Origin: Inhella crocodyli
GTDB taxonomy: Bacteria; Pseudomonadota; Gammaproteobacteria; Burkholderiales; Burkholderiaceae_C
DNA: 64,000 bases
Assembly (NCBI RefSeq): GCF_004004565.1
Contig: NZ_SACM01000001.1
Coordinates: forward strand, 1,302,001-1,366,000
Direction of reading: 5' to 3'
Shown: positions 26,824 to 37,274 of the stretch, piece by piece
How positions within the stretch are numbered: position 1 is the first letter of the stretch
How the letters are laid out: every line of letters begins with the position of its first letter
Made by a program: the position numbers and the translations under genes
Notes under the pieces: generated by a model
Told to the model about the DNA's origin: nothing
The model's database searches: none
The model's input: only the letters and a program-made list of their open reading frames with translations

Positions 26824-27563
26824 GTCGAGAGCAGGTCGTGCGCCTGGTGCAGCACCGCGCGGCTGCGCAGCGGCTGGTGGCCCAAATGGTAGTGGAGCAC
26901 CCCCCGCAACGCCGCCTTCAACGCGCTGCGCTCCCCGCTGCCGGTCAGGGCGCTGGCCCGCTGCGCCAGCGAGCCGCGCAGCGCCAGCCACAGCGCGCCG
27001 CTCACCCCCTCGTCGCTGCCCACCAGCCCCAGTTCGGGCGACAGGGCATAACGGCGGGCGGGTTGCACGCTTTGCTGGGTCACGGAGTCGGCGTCCAGGG
27101 CGGGGAGCCAACCGAGCTCGTCCAGCAAGCCCAGTTCAAACGCGCGCAACCAAGGCTCGGCGGCCTGCCCGGGTCGGGCCAAGGCCTGCAGGGTCTCGGC
27201 ATAAGCGTCCCAAAGCAGCGGGTGGGCTTGCGAGCGCACCAACAGGCGCATCAGCAGTTCGTTGACGTAGTAGCCCGCCAGCAAGGCGCCGCCCGCCGGC
27301 ATGGGGTGCTCGGCCCCCCACTCGGCATGGCGCAGGTTGTGGATGTCGGCCGCTTCGTCGGCCTTGGCCTTGGCCAGTTGCAGGTGCAGGCGCTGCATCG
27401 GCAGCAGAACGGCACGCAGTTGCGACGTCGGCCGCTTCGCGCCCTTGGCCACCACCGCCAAGCGCCCAAGCTCGCGCGTGAACACGTCCAGCACCAGGCT
27501 GGACTCGCTCCAGTCGTAAGCGTGCAGGACGAAGGCGTGGAGGCCGGGGGATTTGGAGACCAT
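26820..27563 (-). CDS. recO: DNA repair protein RecO
   Basis: RecO helps load RecA on single-stranded DNA in the RecFOR pathway. This 247-residue protein has the N-terminal OB-fold ([25 protein letters not shown]) and the helical C-terminal region ([12 protein letters not shown]). The zinc-finger cysteines found in some RecO proteins are not seen. The start MVSKSPGL at 27563 was chosen because upstream codons are low-complexity intergenic sequence. It lies between era and pdxJ, the usual order. Confidence 0.9.
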   Translation of the reverse strand: MVSKSPGLHAFVLHAYDWSESSLVLDVFTRELGRLAVVAKGAKRPTSQLRAVLLPMQRLHLQLAKAKADEAADIHNLRHAEWGAEHPMPAGGALLAGYYVNELLMRLLVRSQAHPLLWDAYAETLQALARPGQAAEPWLRAFELGLLDELGWLPALDADSVTQQSVQPARRYALSPELGLVGSDEGVSGALWLALRGSLAQRASALTGSGERSALKAALRGVLHYHLGHQPLRSRAVLHQAHDLLST

Positions 27564-27599
27564 CACATGCTTTGTACAGGTGCCAGGGACGGCGGGGCC

Positions 27600-27700
27600 A
27601 GAGGCCGTCGCGAGCGGTAGCAGGGAGGGCGCGCCGCCGTACACCGGTACGACGAGTACCGAAGGCCCGCCCTGCGGCCGCGCCGCAGGCCGTTGCCGCT
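27600..27700. repeat. Nested palindromes between era and recO
   Basis: The gap between the era stop and the recO start contains closely spaced perfect inverted repeats: CGGTAC at 27645-27650 with GTACCG at 27656-27661, and an 8-bp stem at 27671-27678 with 27682-27689. There is no T-run, so it is not a standard terminator. It could be an RNA-processing site or a REP-like element. Confidence 0.5.
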
Positions 27701-27704
27701 CCCG

Positions 27705-28673
27705 TCACTCGTAACCGTAGGAGCGCAGGTGTTCCTCGTTGTCGGCCCAGCCGCCGCGCACCTTGACCCAGAGCTCCAGGAAGACCCGGCTTTCGGTCAG
27801 CTTCTCGAGCTCCTGGCGCGCCTCGCTGCCGATGCGCTTGAGCCGCTCCCCGCCGTTGCCGATCACCATGCCTTTGTGCGCTTCGCGCTCCACCACGATG
27901 GCCGCCGCGATGCGACGCACCGGGGCCTTGGGCAGGCGCAGGCCGCTCGACGGGGCCATGGCCGGCTCGGCCTCCGTGTCCTCGTCCCATTTCTCGATGA
28001 CCACGGTGCAGCTGTAGGGCAACTCGTCGCCCGTCAGGCGGAACAGCTTCTCCCGGATCAGCTCGCTGGCCAGAAAGCGCTCGCTGCGGTCGGTCAGCGC
28101 GTCTTCCTCGAAGAACCAAGGCTGCTGCGGCAGGTGCGGCGCGATGATGCCGAACAGGCGCTCCACGTCCGCCTGCTTGCGCGCGCTCAACGGCACGAAC
28201 TCGGTGAAAGGGTGCCGCTCTTGCATGTCCTTCAGCCAGGGCAAGAGGTCGGCACGGCGGTGGATGGCGTCGAGCTTGTTGGCCACCAGCAGCACGGGCT
28301 TGTCCCGCGGCAGCAAGGCCAGGACCTTGGCGTCGTCCAGGCCGAATTTGCCGGCCTCGACCACCAGCAGCACCATGTCGACGTCGCTCAGGGCGCCCTG
28401 CACCGTCCGGTTCAGGGTGCGGTTCAGCGCATTGCTGTGGCGGGTTTGGAAACCCGGCGTGTCGACGAACACGAACTGCGTTTCGCCCACGGTGCGCACG
28501 CCGGTGATGCGGTGCCGCGTCGTCTGGGCCTTCTTGCTCGTGATGGACACCTTTTGCCCCACGAGCGCGTTCAACAGGGTGGACTTGCCGACGTTGGGGC
28601 GCCCGACGATGGCGATCAAGCCACAGCGCTGCTCGGTGCTGTCGTTCGGGGTGGGCGATTCAAGGGGGGTCAT
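27705..28673 (-). CDS. era: GTPase Era
   Basis: Era is an essential GTPase that binds 16S rRNA near its 3' end during 30S assembly. The 322-residue protein has G1 GRPNVGKST, the switch region TTRHRITG, G3 DTPGF, G4 NKLD and a C-terminal KH domain with [15 protein letters not shown] near residue 260. The KH-adjacent linker carries a small acidic insertion (DEDTEAEPA). It overlaps rnc by 4 bases, the conserved rnc-era pair. Confidence 0.96.
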   Translation of the reverse strand: MTPLESPTPNDSTEQRCGLIAIVGRPNVGKSTLLNALVGQKVSITSKKAQTTRHRITGVRTVGETQFVFVDTPGFQTRHSNALNRTLNRTVQGALSDVDMVLLVVEAGKFGLDDAKVLALLPRDKPVLLVANKLDAIHRRADLLPWLKDMQERHPFTEFVPLSARKQADVERLFGIIAPHLPQQPWFFEEDALTDRSERFLASELIREKLFRLTGDELPYSCTVVIEKWDEDTEAEPAMAPSSGLRLPKAPVRRIAAAIVVEREAHKGMVIGNGGERLKRIGSEARQELEKLTESRVFLELWVKVRGGWADNEEHLRSYGYE

Positions 28674-29365
28674 GCGGGGGCTCCACGCGACGGGTCGAGC
28701 ATCGCGAGCACTTGGGCGGCCGCGTCCTGCTCGGCGGCCCGACGAGACGCACCGCGGCCGGTGGCTTCCACCGCCAAGGCCGATACGGTGCAAGCAACTT
28801 CAAACTCTTGGCGGTGCGCTTGGCCTTGCGTGGCCACGATGCGGTAGGCCGGCAGCGGGTGCTTGCGCCCCTGCAACCACTCTTGCAAGGCGGTCTTGGC
28901 GTCCTTGGCCCAGCGGGCATCGCTGGGCGCCGCCTGCACCAGCGGCGTGAACAATCGATCCACCACGCCCTGTGCCGCGGCAAAACCACCGTCCAAGTGG
29001 ATGGCGCCGATCAAGGCCTCCAGCGCATCGGCCAGGATGGACGCACGCTGGGCACCGCCCCCGCGCGCCTCGCCTTCGCTCAAGCGGACCCATTGCGGCA
29101 GGCCCAATTGCAGCGCCAAAGCATGCAAGCTCGCTTCCCGCACCAGGTGCGCGCGCATCCGGGAGAGCTCGCCCTCGTCCGCCGAACGGGCCTGGGCGTA
29201 CAGCAGTTGCGACACCGCCAGGCTCAGCACGGCATCGCCCAGGAACTCCAGGCGCTCGTTGTGCGTCGCCGAGTGGCTGCGGTGGGTCAGCGCCCGGGTC
29301 AGCAGTTGTCGGTCTTGGAACCGGTACCCCAACCGCTGCGCCAGCACCTCGGGCGCGTCGTTCAT
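28670..29365 (-). CDS. rnc: Ribonuclease III
   Basis: RNase III cuts double-stranded RNA, releasing pre-rRNAs from the primary transcript. The 231-residue protein shows the signature [14 protein letters not shown] near residue 36, the second acidic cluster [14 protein letters not shown] near 112, and a C-terminal double-stranded RNA-binding domain (from about 150). The start at MNDAPEVL shares one base with the upstream stop. Confidence 0.96.
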   Translation of the reverse strand: MNDAPEVLAQRLGYRFQDRQLLTRALTHRSHSATHNERLEFLGDAVLSLAVSQLLYAQARSADEGELSRMRAHLVREASLHALALQLGLPQWVRLSEGEARGGGAQRASILADALEALIGAIHLDGGFAAAQGVVDRLFTPLVQAAPSDARWAKDAKTALQEWLQGRKHPLPAYRIVATQGQAHRQEFEVACTVSALAVEATGRGASRRAAEQDAAAQVLAMLDPSRGAPA

Positions 29366-29727
29366 CAGCGGGACTGGCCTTCGTACTTCAGCACGATGTA
29401 GGCCGGCCCGCCCAGGTGGATTTCGCGTTGGTAGGCGAAGGAGATCACCACCTTTTCGTTCTCCTTGGTCACCACCAAATCGGCTGGATCAATTTGAATC
29501 GAGTACTCAACGTCCTTGATGCGCTGGAATTCAGTTCGCGCCGCAGCCACCGTGGCGGGGTTGCCTGCCGCGATCTTGTTGACGGCCTTCTGGATGGTGA
29601 AGAACTCCATCGTCGTCGGCACGACCTTCATGCCAACCACGGCAAAGAACGCGATCAGGACGCCCCAGAACAGCAATCCGATCAAGGTGACGCCGCGCTG
29701 CTTGCGTGCACTGCCTGCTGCCTGCAT
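29365..29727 (-). CDS. DUF4845 membrane protein with pilin-like N-terminus
   Basis: This 120-residue protein sits in the conserved lepB-DUF4845-rnc position of betaproteobacteria. After a basic stretch it has RGVTLIGLLFWGVLIAFF, which resembles the N-terminus of type IV pilins but lacks the Glu at position 5. One transmembrane helix and a small periplasmic domain are predicted. Function is unknown. The start at 29727 has an AGGAG site; a longer frame reaches 29766. Confidence 0.85.
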   Translation of the reverse strand: MQAAGSARKQRGVTLIGLLFWGVLIAFFAVVGMKVVPTTMEFFTIQKAVNKIAAGNPATVAAARTEFQRIKDVEYSIQIDPADLVVTKENEKVVISFAYQREIHLGGPAYIVLKYEGQSR

Positions 29728-29772
29728 GGTCCTGCTCCTAGTGAATGAGGGCGCTAGCTTACTCAAGGCCGT

Positions 29773-30780
29773 TCAGCGAATGCCGCCAATGCGGCTGAAG
29801 TCCCAGAAGTGCATCCACACCGCTGACGCCTTGCCCACGATGTTGGCGTCGGGCACGAAGCCCCAGAAGCGGCTGTCTTCGGAGTTGTCGCGGCTGTCGC
29901 CCATCATGAAATAGTGGCCCGCGGGCACCTTGCAGGTCACGCCTTCGACGCTGTACTGGCACTGGTCGGCAAAGGGCATGGTGGGGTCCGGCGGGATGAT
30001 CGGCAACACGTCGCGCTCCACCAGCATGTCGTGCGCCACCGCGCCCAAGGACTCGGTGTAGCGGGTGCGCGAGCGGGTGCTGCTGCGGTCGTAGAACGGC
30101 CCTTGCACCGCGGTCGGGACTTCCTGGCCGTTCAGGTACAGGCGCTGATTGCGCCAAGCCACCACGTCGCCAGGCACGCCGACCACGCGCTTGATGTAGT
30201 CCACCGACGGATTCTTGGGGAAGCGGAAGACGATGACGTCGCCGCGCTGAACCTCGTGGTTGGCGATGATCTTCTTGTTGATCACCGGCAGTCGGATGCC
30301 GTAGTGGAACTTGTTCACCACGATCAGGTCGCCCACCAACAGGGTGGGCACCATGGAGCCCGAGGGGATGCGGAAGGGCTCGAACACGAAGGATCGCAGC
30401 AAGAACACCAACACGATCACCGGGAACAGGCCCGCGGTCCAATCCAGCCACCAGGGCTGGCGCAGCAGCGCTTGTCGGGCCGACTCGACGTCGTGAACGT
30501 CGGCCTTGAGCCCCTGCGCCGCCCACTTGGCGCGGCGCTCGGCGTCGGCGGCCACCAAGGCCGCGGCGGCACGCTGACGCTGAGGCAAGAAGTGGAAGCG
30601 CTCGGCCAGCCAATACACAAAGGTGACCAAGGACAGGATGAACAGCAGCAGCGAGAAGTTGCCGCTCCACTTGTCCAGGTACCAACCCACGGCATAGGCC
30701 CCGAGGGCCAGGAACAGCGCGCCGGTGACCGCGTTCATCGTCGCGGCCAAGCGGTTGGCATCGGAGGGGCTGTCGCTCAT
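29773..30780 (-). CDS. lepB: Signal peptidase I
   Basis: LepB removes signal peptides on the outer face of the inner membrane. The 335-residue protein has two N-terminal membrane segments with a cytoplasmic loop, a further one near 115-130, the catalytic Ser in [13 protein letters not shown] near residue 144, the catalytic Lys in [12 protein letters not shown] near 200, and the C-terminal [14 protein letters not shown] box. Several secreted proteins in this window are likely clients. The start overlaps the lepA stop (ATGA). Confidence 0.96.
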   Translation of the reverse strand: MSDSPSDANRLAATMNAVTGALFLALGAYAVGWYLDKWSGNFSLLLFILSLVTFVYWLAERFHFLPQRQRAAAALVAADAERRAKWAAQGLKADVHDVESARQALLRQPWWLDWTAGLFPVIVLVFLLRSFVFEPFRIPSGSMVPTLLVGDLIVVNKFHYGIRLPVINKKIIANHEVQRGDVIVFRFPKNPSVDYIKRVVGVPGDVVAWRNQRLYLNGQEVPTAVQGPFYDRSSTRSRTRYTESLGAVAHDMLVERDVLPIIPPDPTMPFADQCQYSVEGVTCKVPAGHYFMMGDSRDNSEDSRFWGFVPDANIVGKASAVWMHFWDFSRIGGIR

Positions 30781-32585
30781 TCTTCCACCTGAAGGATGGC
30801 CAGGAAGGCCTCTTGCGGGACCTCCACCGAACCGATTTGTTTCATGCGCTTTTTGCCGGCCTTTTGCTTTTCCAGCAGCTTGCGCTTGCGGGTGATGTCA
30901 CCGCCGTAGCACTTGGCGATCACGTTCTTGCGCAAGGCCTTGATGTCCTCGCGGGCGATGATCTTGACGCCGATGGCCGCCTGAATGGAGACGTCGTACA
31001 TCTGGCGCGGGATGATCTCGCGCATCTTGGCCGCCACCTGGCGGCCGCGGAACTGGCTTTGGCTGCGGTGCACGATGATGGCCAGCGCGTCGATGCGATC
31101 GCCGTTGATCAGCATGTCAACCTTCACCACGTCCGAGGCCCGGTACTCCTTGAACTCGTAGTCCATCGAGGCGTAACCGCGGCTGACCGACTTCAGCTTG
31201 TCGAAGAAGTCCAGCACGATTTCGGCCAACGGCATTTCGTAGGTCAGGTGCACCTGCTTGCCGTGGTAGCTCATCTGGATCTGAACCCCGCGCTTTTGGT
31301 TGGCCAGGGTCATCACCGCGCCGACGTACTCCTGCGGCTGGTACAGGTGCACGGTGACGATGGGCTCGCGAATCTCCTGGATCTTGCCCGGCTCGGGCAT
31401 CTTGCTGGGGTTCTCCACCTCGAGCACGGTGCCGTCGCCCAGCACCACCTCGTAGACCACGCTGGGCGCGGTGGTGATCAGGTCCTGGTCGAACTCGCGC
31501 TCCAGTCGCTCCTGCACGATTTCCATGTGCAGCAGGCCCAAGAAGCCGCAGCGGAACCCAAAGCCCAAGGCCTGGCTCACCTCGGGCTCAAAGCGCAAGG
31601 ACGAATCGTTCAGTTGGAGCTTTTCCAAGGCGTCGCGCAGCTGGTCGTACTCGCTGGCCTCGGTCGGGTACAGGCCAGCGAACACCTGGGGCTGGATTTC
31701 CTTGAAACCCGGCAACGCGGACTCCGCCGGCCCGAGGTTGTTCGGCAGCTTTTTTTCCAGCGTGATGGTGTCACCCACCTTGGCCGCCGCCAGCTCCTTG
31801 ATCCCGGCGATCACGAAGCCGACCTCGCCGGCGTTCAACTGCTCCCGCGACTCGCTCTTCGGGGTGAACACCCCCAGCTGGTCCGCGGGGTACACCGCAT
31901 GGGTCGCCATCATCCGGATCCGCTCGCCCTTCTTCAGCGTACCGTCGACCACGCGGACGAGCATCACCACGCCCACGTAGGCGTCGTACCAGCTGTCGAT
32001 GATCATGGCGCGCAGGGGTGCTTCGACCACGCCCCGGGGCGGTGGCATGCGGGTGATCACCGCCTCCAAGATGTCGTCGATGCCCATGCCGGACTTGGCC
32101 GAACACGGGATGGCGTCGGCGGCATCGATGCCGATGACGTCCTCGATCTCGGCCTTGGCGTTGTCGGGGTCGGCCGCGGGCAGGTCCATCTTGTTCAAGA
32201 CGGGCACCACCTCCACGCCCAAGTCCAGCGCCGTGTAGCAGTTGGCCACGGTCTGGGCTTCCACGCCTTGGCTGGCGTCGACCACCAAGAGCGCGCCTTC
32301 ACAGGCCGACAGCGAGCGACTGACTTCGTAAGAGAAGTCGACGTGGCCCGGGGTGTCGATCAGGTTCAGGTTGTAAACCTTGCCGTCCTTGGCCTTGTAC
32401 TGCAAGGCCGCCGTTTGGGCCTTGATCGTGATGCCGCGTTCGCGCTCGATGTCCATCGAGTCCAGCACCTGGGCCTCCATCTCGCGATCGGCCAGGCCGC
32501 CGCAGCGCTGGATGAGTCGGTCGGCCAGGGTGCTCTTGCCGTGGTCGATGTGGGCAATGATCGAGAAATTGCGGATGTGATCCAT
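30777..32585 (-). CDS. lepA: Elongation factor 4 (LepA)
   Basis: LepA is a ribosome-associated translational GTPase that aids 30S assembly and back-translocation in vitro. The 602-residue protein has G1 [14 protein letters not shown]3 DTPGHVDF, G4 NKMD and the LepA-specific C-terminal domain with [23 protein letters not shown]. The start [12 protein letters not shown] is the family norm; the frame extends 13 codons further without similarity. It heads the lepA-lepB-DUF4845-rnc-era-recO-pdxJ-acpS-nagZ operon and is preceded by a structured leader. Confidence 0.97.
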   Translation of the reverse strand: MDHIRNFSIIAHIDHGKSTLADRLIQRCGGLADREMEAQVLDSMDIERERGITIKAQTAALQYKAKDGKVYNLNLIDTPGHVDFSYEVSRSLSACEGALLVVDASQGVEAQTVANCYTALDLGVEVVPVLNKMDLPAADPDNAKAEIEDVIGIDAADAIPCSAKSGMGIDDILEAVITRMPPPRGVVEAPLRAMIIDSWYDAYVGVVMLVRVVDGTLKKGERIRMMATHAVYPADQLGVFTPKSESREQLNAGEVGFVIAGIKELAAAKVGDTITLEKKLPNNLGPAESALPGFKEIQPQVFAGLYPTEASEYDQLRDALEKLQLNDSSLRFEPEVSQALGFGFRCGFLGLLHMEIVQERLEREFDQDLITTAPSVVYEVVLGDGTVLEVENPSKMPEPGKIQEIREPIVTVHLYQPQEYVGAVMTLANQKRGVQIQMSYHGKQVHLTYEMPLAEIVLDFFDKLKSVSRGYASMDYEFKEYRASDVVKVDMLINGDRIDALAIIVHRSQSQFRGRQVAAKMREIIPRQMYDVSIQAAIGVKIIAREDIKALRKNVIAKCYGGDITRKRKLLEKQKAGKKRMKQIGSVEVPQEAFLAILQVEE

Positions 32586-32704
32586 GCAGGCGGACGCGCA
32601 ACGAGCGCAATGCGGCAGCGGCACAGCCGCTGCATTGGCGACGCCCGATCGCTGAGGAGGCCATCGGCGTCGAACACGGGGGCGGCACAGGCCGCACCGA
32701 GACT

Positions 32705-32739
32705 AAAAAAAAGGCACGTCCAAGGGGCAGACGCGCCTT
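32705..32739 (-). terminator. Terminator/attenuator hairpin in the lepA leader
   Basis: On the minus strand a 10-bp stem (32739-32730 with 32720-32711, one G-U pair) is followed by eight T overlapping the stem end (to 32705). It is 120 bases before lepA. It lies downstream of a possible promoter (TACAAT at 32777-32782), so it may be an attenuator or the end of a small RNA as well as the terminator of the protease gene. Confidence 0.75.
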
Positions 32740-32776
32740 CCAACAAAACGTATGGCAACTGCTTGTTGGGTTGCCG

Positions 32777-32782
32777 ATTGTA
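32777..32782 (-). promoter_or_regulatory. Possible -10 element upstream of lepA
   Basis: TACAAT on the minus strand would start transcription near 32770, the first base of a hairpin formed by 32763-32769 and 32740-32746. No strong -35 is visible at 16-18 bases. Confidence 0.4.
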
Positions 32783-32852
32783 GCCAATTCACCCGGTCAG
32801 GGCAGCCTAGGGGCACTCCCCAAACCCGCGTGGCAAGGCCCCAACAAGGCAC

Positions 32853-32861
32853 TTATCCACA
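32853..32861 (+). promoter_or_regulatory. DnaA box
   Basis: TTATCCACA matches the high-affinity DnaA site exactly and lies in the intergenic region upstream of lepA. Only one copy was noticed, so it is not an origin. It might titrate DnaA or affect the lepA promoter, or be a chance match. Confidence 0.4.
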
Positions 32862-32957
32862 GTTTGATCACAAGCTTCCCGCAGGTTTGTCCCGTCATTC
32901 AACTCGCGAGAGTGGCAATTCATCCGAATTGGAGACTAATTGCCGCTGATTTTCGCA

Positions 32958-34394
32958 TCAACGAGCCGGCCGCACCAAGACGATGGTGGACTCCTCGTCG
33001 CGGCGCACCTTCATGCTCACGACCTTGGCCTTGTCGAGCTTGGCCAACAAGGCGGTCGCTTGCTTGGCCTGGGTCACCTCGGTGTTGTCGATGGCCACGA
33101 TCACGTCGCCCTCGCGCAGCCCGGCGCGCGCCGCCGGGCCTTCGGCACGCTCCACACGCACGCCCGCGCGCAACTTCAGCGCCTTGCGCTGCTCGGCCGG
33201 CACGTCCCCCAGCGTCAGGCCAAAGGCATTGCCTTGGGGGGCCTTGCCCTCACTCCCCTCGCCCGCGCTGGCCTGCTCTTTCAACTCCCCCACGACGACC
33301 GACAGGTCCCGGAAGGTGCCGTTGCGGAACACCTGCACCGAGGCCTTGGTGCCCGGTTTGGTGGCCCCGACGATCCGGGCCAGGTCGGTGAAACGTTCCA
33401 CCGTCTTGCCATCGAACTTGGTGATGACGTCGCCGCCCTCGATGCCCGCCTTCTCGGCCGGGCTCCCTGATTCGACGCGCCGGATCAAGGCCCCTTGTGC
33501 CTTGGGCAGCTTGATGGCGTCGGCCACTTCCTTGGTGACGACGTCGGGCTGCACGCCAATGCGCCCCCGAACCACGCGGCCGGTCGTGCGCAGTTCGGTG
33601 GCCACGCGCATGGCGTCGTCGATGGGGATGGCGAACGAGATGCCGATGTAGGCCGGGCTTTCAGGATCGTTCCCCAACAAGCGGGAGTTGATCCCCACCA
33701 CCTCGCCCCGCATGTTCAGCAGGGGGCCACCGGAATTGCCCGGGTTGATGGCCACATCGGTTTGGATGAAGCGCTGGAAGGCCCCGGTGTCGCGGGCCTT
33801 GGCACTCACGATGCCCGCCGTGACCGTGTTGTCCAGGCCAAAGGGCGAGCCGATGGCCACCACCCAGGCGCCGACCTTCAGTTGGTCCACGCTACCAACC
33901 TTGACCACTGGCAAGCCAGCCGCTTCGACCTTCAAGACGGCGACGTCGGTGCGCGGGTCCGTCCCCAGCACCTTGGCTTTGAACTCGCGCTGGTCTTGCA
34001 GCGTCACCAAGACTTCGTCGGCCCCGTCGATCACGTGGGCGTTGGTCAGCACCACGCCATCGGCGCTCACCACGAAGCCGGAGCCCACCCCCCGCTGCTG
34101 CAGGCCGTCGTCGTTCGACCCCCGCTGGCGCGGGGCATTGCGCGGCACGGGAATGCCATTGCGGCGCATGAACTCTTGGAGTTGGGGGTCCAACTCCTGT
34201 GCCGAGGCGCTCGCGCGCGGGCGCTCCAGTGTGCGGATGTTGACCACGGCGGGACCCACCCGCTCCACCAATTCGGTGAAATCGGGCAGGGACGCGGGCT
34301 GGGCCTGCACCGCAGGCGGCGCGATGGCCCAGAGGGCGGACGAGAGGAGGCCGGCCAAGGCCAGGCTTTGAACAGAGGCAACCAGGGTGCGCAT
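32958..34394 (-). CDS. mucD: Periplasmic serine protease, DegP/MucD type
   Basis: This is a 478-residue HtrA protease with a signal peptide (residues 1-28, ending PAVQAQ). The catalytic triad is visible: His in LTNAHVIDGA, Asp in RTDVAVLKV and Ser in NPGNSGGPLL. Two PDZ domains follow (about 270-360, with GSPAEKAGIEGGDVI, and 385-478). It degrades or refolds damaged envelope proteins. The start MRTLVAS at 34394 is chosen; an ATG 4 codons upstream is possible. In related genomes rpoE-rseA-rseB precede this gene; here they do not. Confidence 0.93.
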   Translation of the reverse strand: MRTLVASVQSLALAGLLSSALWAIAPPAVQAQPASLPDFTELVERVGPAVVNIRTLERPRASASAQELDPQLQEFMRRNGIPVPRNAPRQRGSNDDGLQQRGVGSGFVVSADGVVLTNAHVIDGADEVLVTLQDQREFKAKVLGTDPRTDVAVLKVEAAGLPVVKVGSVDQLKVGAWVVAIGSPFGLDNTVTAGIVSAKARDTGAFQRFIQTDVAINPGNSGGPLLNMRGEVVGINSRLLGNDPESPAYIGISFAIPIDDAMRVATELRTTGRVVRGRIGVQPDVVTKEVADAIKLPKAQGALIRRVESGSPAEKAGIEGGDVITKFDGKTVERFTDLARIVGATKPGTKASVQVFRNGTFRDLSVVVGELKEQASAGEGSEGKAPQGNAFGLTLGDVPAEQRKALKLRAGVRVERAEGPAARAGLREGDVIVAIDNTEVTQAKQATALLAKLDKAKVVSMKVRRDEESTIVLVRPAR

Positions 34395-34485
34395 GGGAAG
34401 TTCCATCCAAGTTCTTGCGTTCAACGCGGGCAGCGCGCAAATGGGGTCGAGATGTTGGCGCGCAAGCCCCCGCAACGGCTGAAAG

Positions 34486-34821
34486 TCACCCAGGGGTTGA
34501 CGATGAGCGGCGGGCATCGCCCAACCAGCGGCGCTGCAGGGCCAGTGCAGCCCGCAGCACGGGCCAGTCCACGGCCACGCGACCCCGCCTCAGCCACAGG
34601 TGCTGCTCACCGGGCCACCAAGCCCATCGCCCCCCATGCCACTGAACCCGCAGCCAAAGCGTCGACCCGGTGTCCAAGACGACCGCCACCGCGCTCAGCG
34701 GCAGTTCGTCGGCCCCGGGGGCCCGGGGCAGCAAGAACCAAGACTCGCCGTCGAAACGAAGCGCCTGCCACCGCCGGTGCGTCAGCGGGCAGTGACAGGC
34801 TGGCAGGGTGCGGCGAGCCAT
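34486..34821 (-). CDS. Hypothetical protein between fabF and mucD
   Basis: This 111-residue protein is not recognised with certainty. It is rich in Trp and Arg and has alternating hydrophobic strands (ALRFDGESWFLLPRAPG, STLWLRVQWHGGRWAWW), with no clear membrane helix. The position after fabF, where related genomes often encode a small YgfX-like protein before rpoE, suggests that family as a weak possibility. The ATG at 34821 follows the fabF stop by 12 bases; a TTG at 34830 is an alternative. The stop precedes mucD by about 90 bases. Confidence 0.6.
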   Translation of the reverse strand: MARRTLPACHCPLTHRRWQALRFDGESWFLLPRAPGADELPLSAVAVVLDTGSTLWLRVQWHGGRWAWWPGEQHLWLRRGRVAVDWPVLRAALALQRRWLGDARRSSSTPG

Positions 34822-34833
34822 GGCCGCCAAAGT

Positions 34834-36081
34834 TCAGCCGAAGCGCTTGAACAGCAAGGTGCCGTTGGTGCCACCGAAGCCAAAGTTGTTCTTGGCGGCC
34901 ACCTCGATGCGCATCTCCCGCGCCTGGTTGGCGCAGTAGTCGAGGTCGCACTCGGGATCGGGGTCGGTCAGGTTGATGGTCGGGGGGGCGATTTGGTCGC
35001 GAATGGCCAGCACCGTGAACACCGACTCGATGCCGCCCGCGCCACCCAGCAAGTGGCCGGTCATGGACTTGGTCGAGCTGATCACCAGGGACTTGGCGTG
35101 ATCGCCAAAGGCCTTCTTCACGGCGTTGGTTTCGTTCACATCGCCCAACGGCGTGGACGTTCCGTGCGCGTTCAGGTACTGAACGGCGTCGGCGTTCAAG
35201 CCCGCGTCGCGCAAGGCGGCCTGCATCGAGCGCTTGGGCCCATCGACGTTCGGCGCGGTCATGTGGAAGGCATCGGCGCCCATGCCGAAGCCGACGAGCT
35301 CGGCATAGATCTTGGCGCCCCGCGCTTGCGCGTGCTCGAGGCTTTCCAGCACCAGCACGCCAGCACCTTCGCCCAGCACGAAGCCGTCGCGACCCTTGTC
35401 CCAGGGGCGCGAGGCGGTTTCGGGGCTGTCGTTGCGGGTGGACAGCGCGCGGGCCGCGGCAAAACCGCCGATGCCCAAGGGCGACACGGTCGACTCGGCG
35501 CCACCGGCCACCATCACGTCGGCGTCGCCCGACTGGATCAACCGCGCGGCCAAGCCGATGCAGTGCAGGCCGGTGGTGCAGGCCGTCACGACCGACAGGT
35601 TCGGACCTTGGTAGCCCAGACGGATCGAGAGCTGGCCCGAGATCATGTTGATGATCGAGGCCGGCACGAAGAAGGGCGACACGCGGCGCGGGCCCTTGTT
35701 CACCAGGTCGGCGTGGGTTTCTTCGATCAGCGGCAGGCCGCCGATGCCCGAGCCCACCAGACAGCCGATGCGCTCGGCTTGGGCTTCCGTCAGTTGGTCG
35801 CCCTGCGGCAAGCCAGCGTCCGCCACGGCTTGCAGGCCGGCGGCCATGCCGTAGTGGATGAAGGTGTCCATGTGCCGGGCCTCTTTGGCCGGCATGTAGT
35901 CTTCGACGTTGAAGCCCTTGACCTCGCCCGCGAAATGGCAGGCCAGGTTGGAGGCGTCAAAGCGAGTGACCGTGGCAATGCCGGAGCGGCCGGCCAAGAT
36001 GTTGGCCCAGCCCTCGGCCACGGTGTTGCCCACCGGGGAAACGAGGCCCAAACCGGTGACGACAACGCGACGACGGGTCAT
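34834..36081 (-). CDS. fabF: Beta-ketoacyl-ACP synthase II
   Basis: FabF elongates acyl-ACP chains with malonyl-ACP. The 415-residue condensing enzyme has the nucleophile Cys in [12 protein letters not shown] near residue 165, the catalytic His in [12 protein letters not shown] near 305 and the second in the [13 protein letters not shown] region, preceded by [13 protein letters not shown]. It follows acpP, the usual acpP-fabF pair, but is separated from it by 133 bases containing two hairpins. Confidence 0.97.
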   Translation of the reverse strand: MTRRRVVVTGLGLVSPVGNTVAEGWANILAGRSGIATVTRFDASNLACHFAGEVKGFNVEDYMPAKEARHMDTFIHYGMAAGLQAVADAGLPQGDQLTEAQAERIGCLVGSGIGGLPLIEETHADLVNKGPRRVSPFFVPASIINMISGQLSIRLGYQGPNLSVVTACTTGLHCIGLAARLIQSGDADVMVAGGAESTVSPLGIGGFAAARALSTRNDSPETASRPWDKGRDGFVLGEGAGVLVLESLEHAQARGAKIYAELVGFGMGADAFHMTAPNVDGPKRSMQAALRDAGLNADAVQYLNAHGTSTPLGDVNETNAVKKAFGDHAKSLVISSTKSMTGHLLGGAGGIESVFTVLAIRDQIAPPTINLTDPDPECDLDYCANQAREMRIEVAAKNNFGFGGTNGTLLFKRFG

Positions 36082-36138
36082 GCAGATCTCTCAGAAAAGC
36101 GAGGGGCTGCACCCAGACGGCCGAGCCCCCAAGGGCAA

Positions 36139-36200
36139 GGTGCACGGACCGGGCCCGTGCACCACTGCAGAAACGACAACGCGCCCAGCGCGGGCGCGTT
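36139..36200 (-). terminator. Two hairpins between acpP and fabF
   Basis: Just after the acpP stop there is a 9-bp perfect stem (36178-36186 with 36192-36200). A second 9-bp perfect stem follows (36139-36147 with 36155-36163). T-rich sequence after them is short, so they may act as partial terminators, as RNA 3'-end stabilisers for abundant acpP mRNA, or as processing sites. Confidence 0.6.
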
Positions 36201-36214
36201 TCAGGGCCTGAGAC

Positions 36215-37270
<1,056 letters not shown>

Positions 37271-37274
<4 letters not shown>

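Larger units (their letters stand above)
32586..32957 (-). other. lepA upstream region, no gene
   Basis: These 372 bases hold no credible gene. By eye the stretch is more AT-rich than its surroundings. It contains a TACAAT element (32777-32782, minus), two adjacent hairpins (32740-32769 and 32711-32739) with a T8 run, a consensus DnaA box TTATCCACA at 32853-32861, and palindromic sequence just after the protease stop (GGCAATT at 32914-32920 with AATTGCC at 32938-32944; CAATTC at 32916-32921 with GAATTG at 32926-32931). Confidence 0.7.

Noticed and set aside
30813-32783. Long plus-strand frame (656 codons) opposite lepA
   Set aside because: It mirrors the lepA sequence, is rich in His, Gln, Val and Leu as expected for a complementary-strand shadow, and has no motif.
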